12,618 nt of DNA from Nitrospirales bacterium (GTDB taxonomy: Bacteria; Nitrospirota; Thermodesulfovibrionia; Thermodesulfovibrionales; Dissulfurispiraceae). Of the stretch, positions 12,138 to 12,618 are shown one piece after another. A program made the translations under genes and the position numbers. The stretch's first letter is position 1. Each line of letters opens with the position of its first letter. The DNA is taken from NCBI GenBank assembly GCA_020846375.1, contig JADLDZ010000409.1, positions 1-12,618 on the forward strand, given 5' to 3'. Under the pieces are notes generated by a model. It made no database searches, had not been told where the DNA came from, and saw only the letters and a program-made list of their open reading frames with translations.

Positions 12138-12618
12138 GGCGCACACTCCTCTGGATAGCTCTTCCGGTCCTGCTTGCCCTTGTGGCCGGCTTCGCCCTTG
12201 CGGCGTTCCTGCTTACGACGGAAGCGGGCCTGCAATGGTTTTTCCCTCTTGTCTCACGGTATGTTCCCGGCGAGGTAACGGTAAAGGAGCTCAGGGGGCG
12301 GCTCATCGGCCCCCTCTCGATAAAAGGCCTGAAGTACCGTACCGGCGAGTTCTCCCTTTTCATCGATTCCCTCTCCCTCGACTGGATGCCTTACTTTCTC
12401 ACCTCAGGGGAGGTGTATATAACCCGACTTGCCGCGGAGGGAATCGTCTACTACCGTACAGGAGAGGAAGAGCCGAAGCGTATACGTCTTCCCGATATAC
12501 GCCTGCCCCTGGCTGTTACGCTCCAGAATACCGTGCTGAAGAGGATCGCCGTATATCATACTCTGAAAAGCCCTCCTCTTGTGGTAAGCGAGGCATTTCT
12601 GCAGATGAGCAGCGGCTG
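12134..12618 (+). CDS. tamB: Translocation and assembly module protein TamB (N-terminal part; runs off the right edge)
   Basis: TamB is a long inner-membrane-anchored periplasmic protein that spans to the outer membrane beside TamA. Only the first 161 residues are in the window. They show a single N-terminal membrane anchor (about 5-28, LLWIALPVLLALVAG), then the family's typical opening: TTEAGLQWFFPLVSRYVPGEV, and VKELRGRLIGPLSIKGLKYR, followed by beta-strand-rich sequence of alternating polar and hydrophobic residues. The ATG overlaps the tamA stop by 4 bp, so it is translationally coupled. Full-length members exceed 1,000 residues. The gene context makes the call secure even though the C-terminal DUF490/TamB domain is outside the window. 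Confidence 0.92.
   Translation, partial: MRRTLLWIALPVLLALVAGFALAAFLLTTEAGLQWFFPLVSRYVPGEVTVKELRGRLIGPLSIKGLKYRTGEFSLFIDSLSLDWMPYFLTSGEVYITRLAAEGIVYYRTGEEEPKRIRLPDIRLPLAVTLQNTVLKRIAVYHTLKSPPLVVSEAFLQMSSG

Overview
The window looks like a piece of a Gram-negative (diderm) bacterial genome. It holds a tamA-tamB outer-membrane assembly pair, a periplasmic lipoprotein with a lipobox, a secreted lytic transglycosylase and an EttA-type ABC-F factor. A lone hydrogenase-maturation protease (family M52) and a DUF3568 lipoprotein would suit an anaerobic or hydrogen-using lineage such as Desulfobacterota or Nitrospirota. That placement is inference; there is no rRNA or other phylogenetic marker here.

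Region 1, about 1-3860, has an accessory or mobile-element character. The left edge carries the N-terminal part of an actin-like ATPase of the ParM/StbA type on the minus strand. Upstream of its start lies a gene-free stretch of about 0.9 kb, partly AT-rich. Inside it are six degenerate GGTGACT-like repeats at 11-12 bp spacing, which resemble a ParR-binding centromere. Five plus-strand genes follow, each with a strong ribosome binding site: two small unknowns (73 and 68 aa), a 116-aa membrane protein overlapping (ATGA) a signal-peptide-bearing SLT lytic transglycosylase, and a 255-aa four-helix membrane protein. The membrane-SLT-membrane trio could be part of a conjugation or envelope-crossing apparatus.

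Region 2, about 3860-5400, holds an orphan NarL/LuxR-type response regulator (TTG start) and a small ImmA/IrrE-like protein whose zinc motif is degenerate (REIAH in place of HEIAH).

Region 3, about 5400-9930, looks like ordinary chromosome: ettA; a convergent M52 hydrogenase maturation protease lacking one expected metal ligand; a 64-aa conserved-looking small protein divergent from a cytoplasmic YceI-like protein; a glutaredoxin-like CxxC protein; and a DUF3568-type lipoprotein on the minus strand. A perfect 24-bp palindrome sits in the gap between the M52 gene and the 64-aa gene.

Region 4, about 9930-12618, starts with a divergent promoter region. It has a good sigma70-like promoter toward the lipoprotein and two direct repeats containing TATAAT toward tamA. 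tamA is complete and translationally coupled to tamB, which runs off the right edge. Together these two form the translocation and assembly module for outer-membrane proteins.

No rRNA, tRNA, CRISPR array, transposase or integrase was seen.
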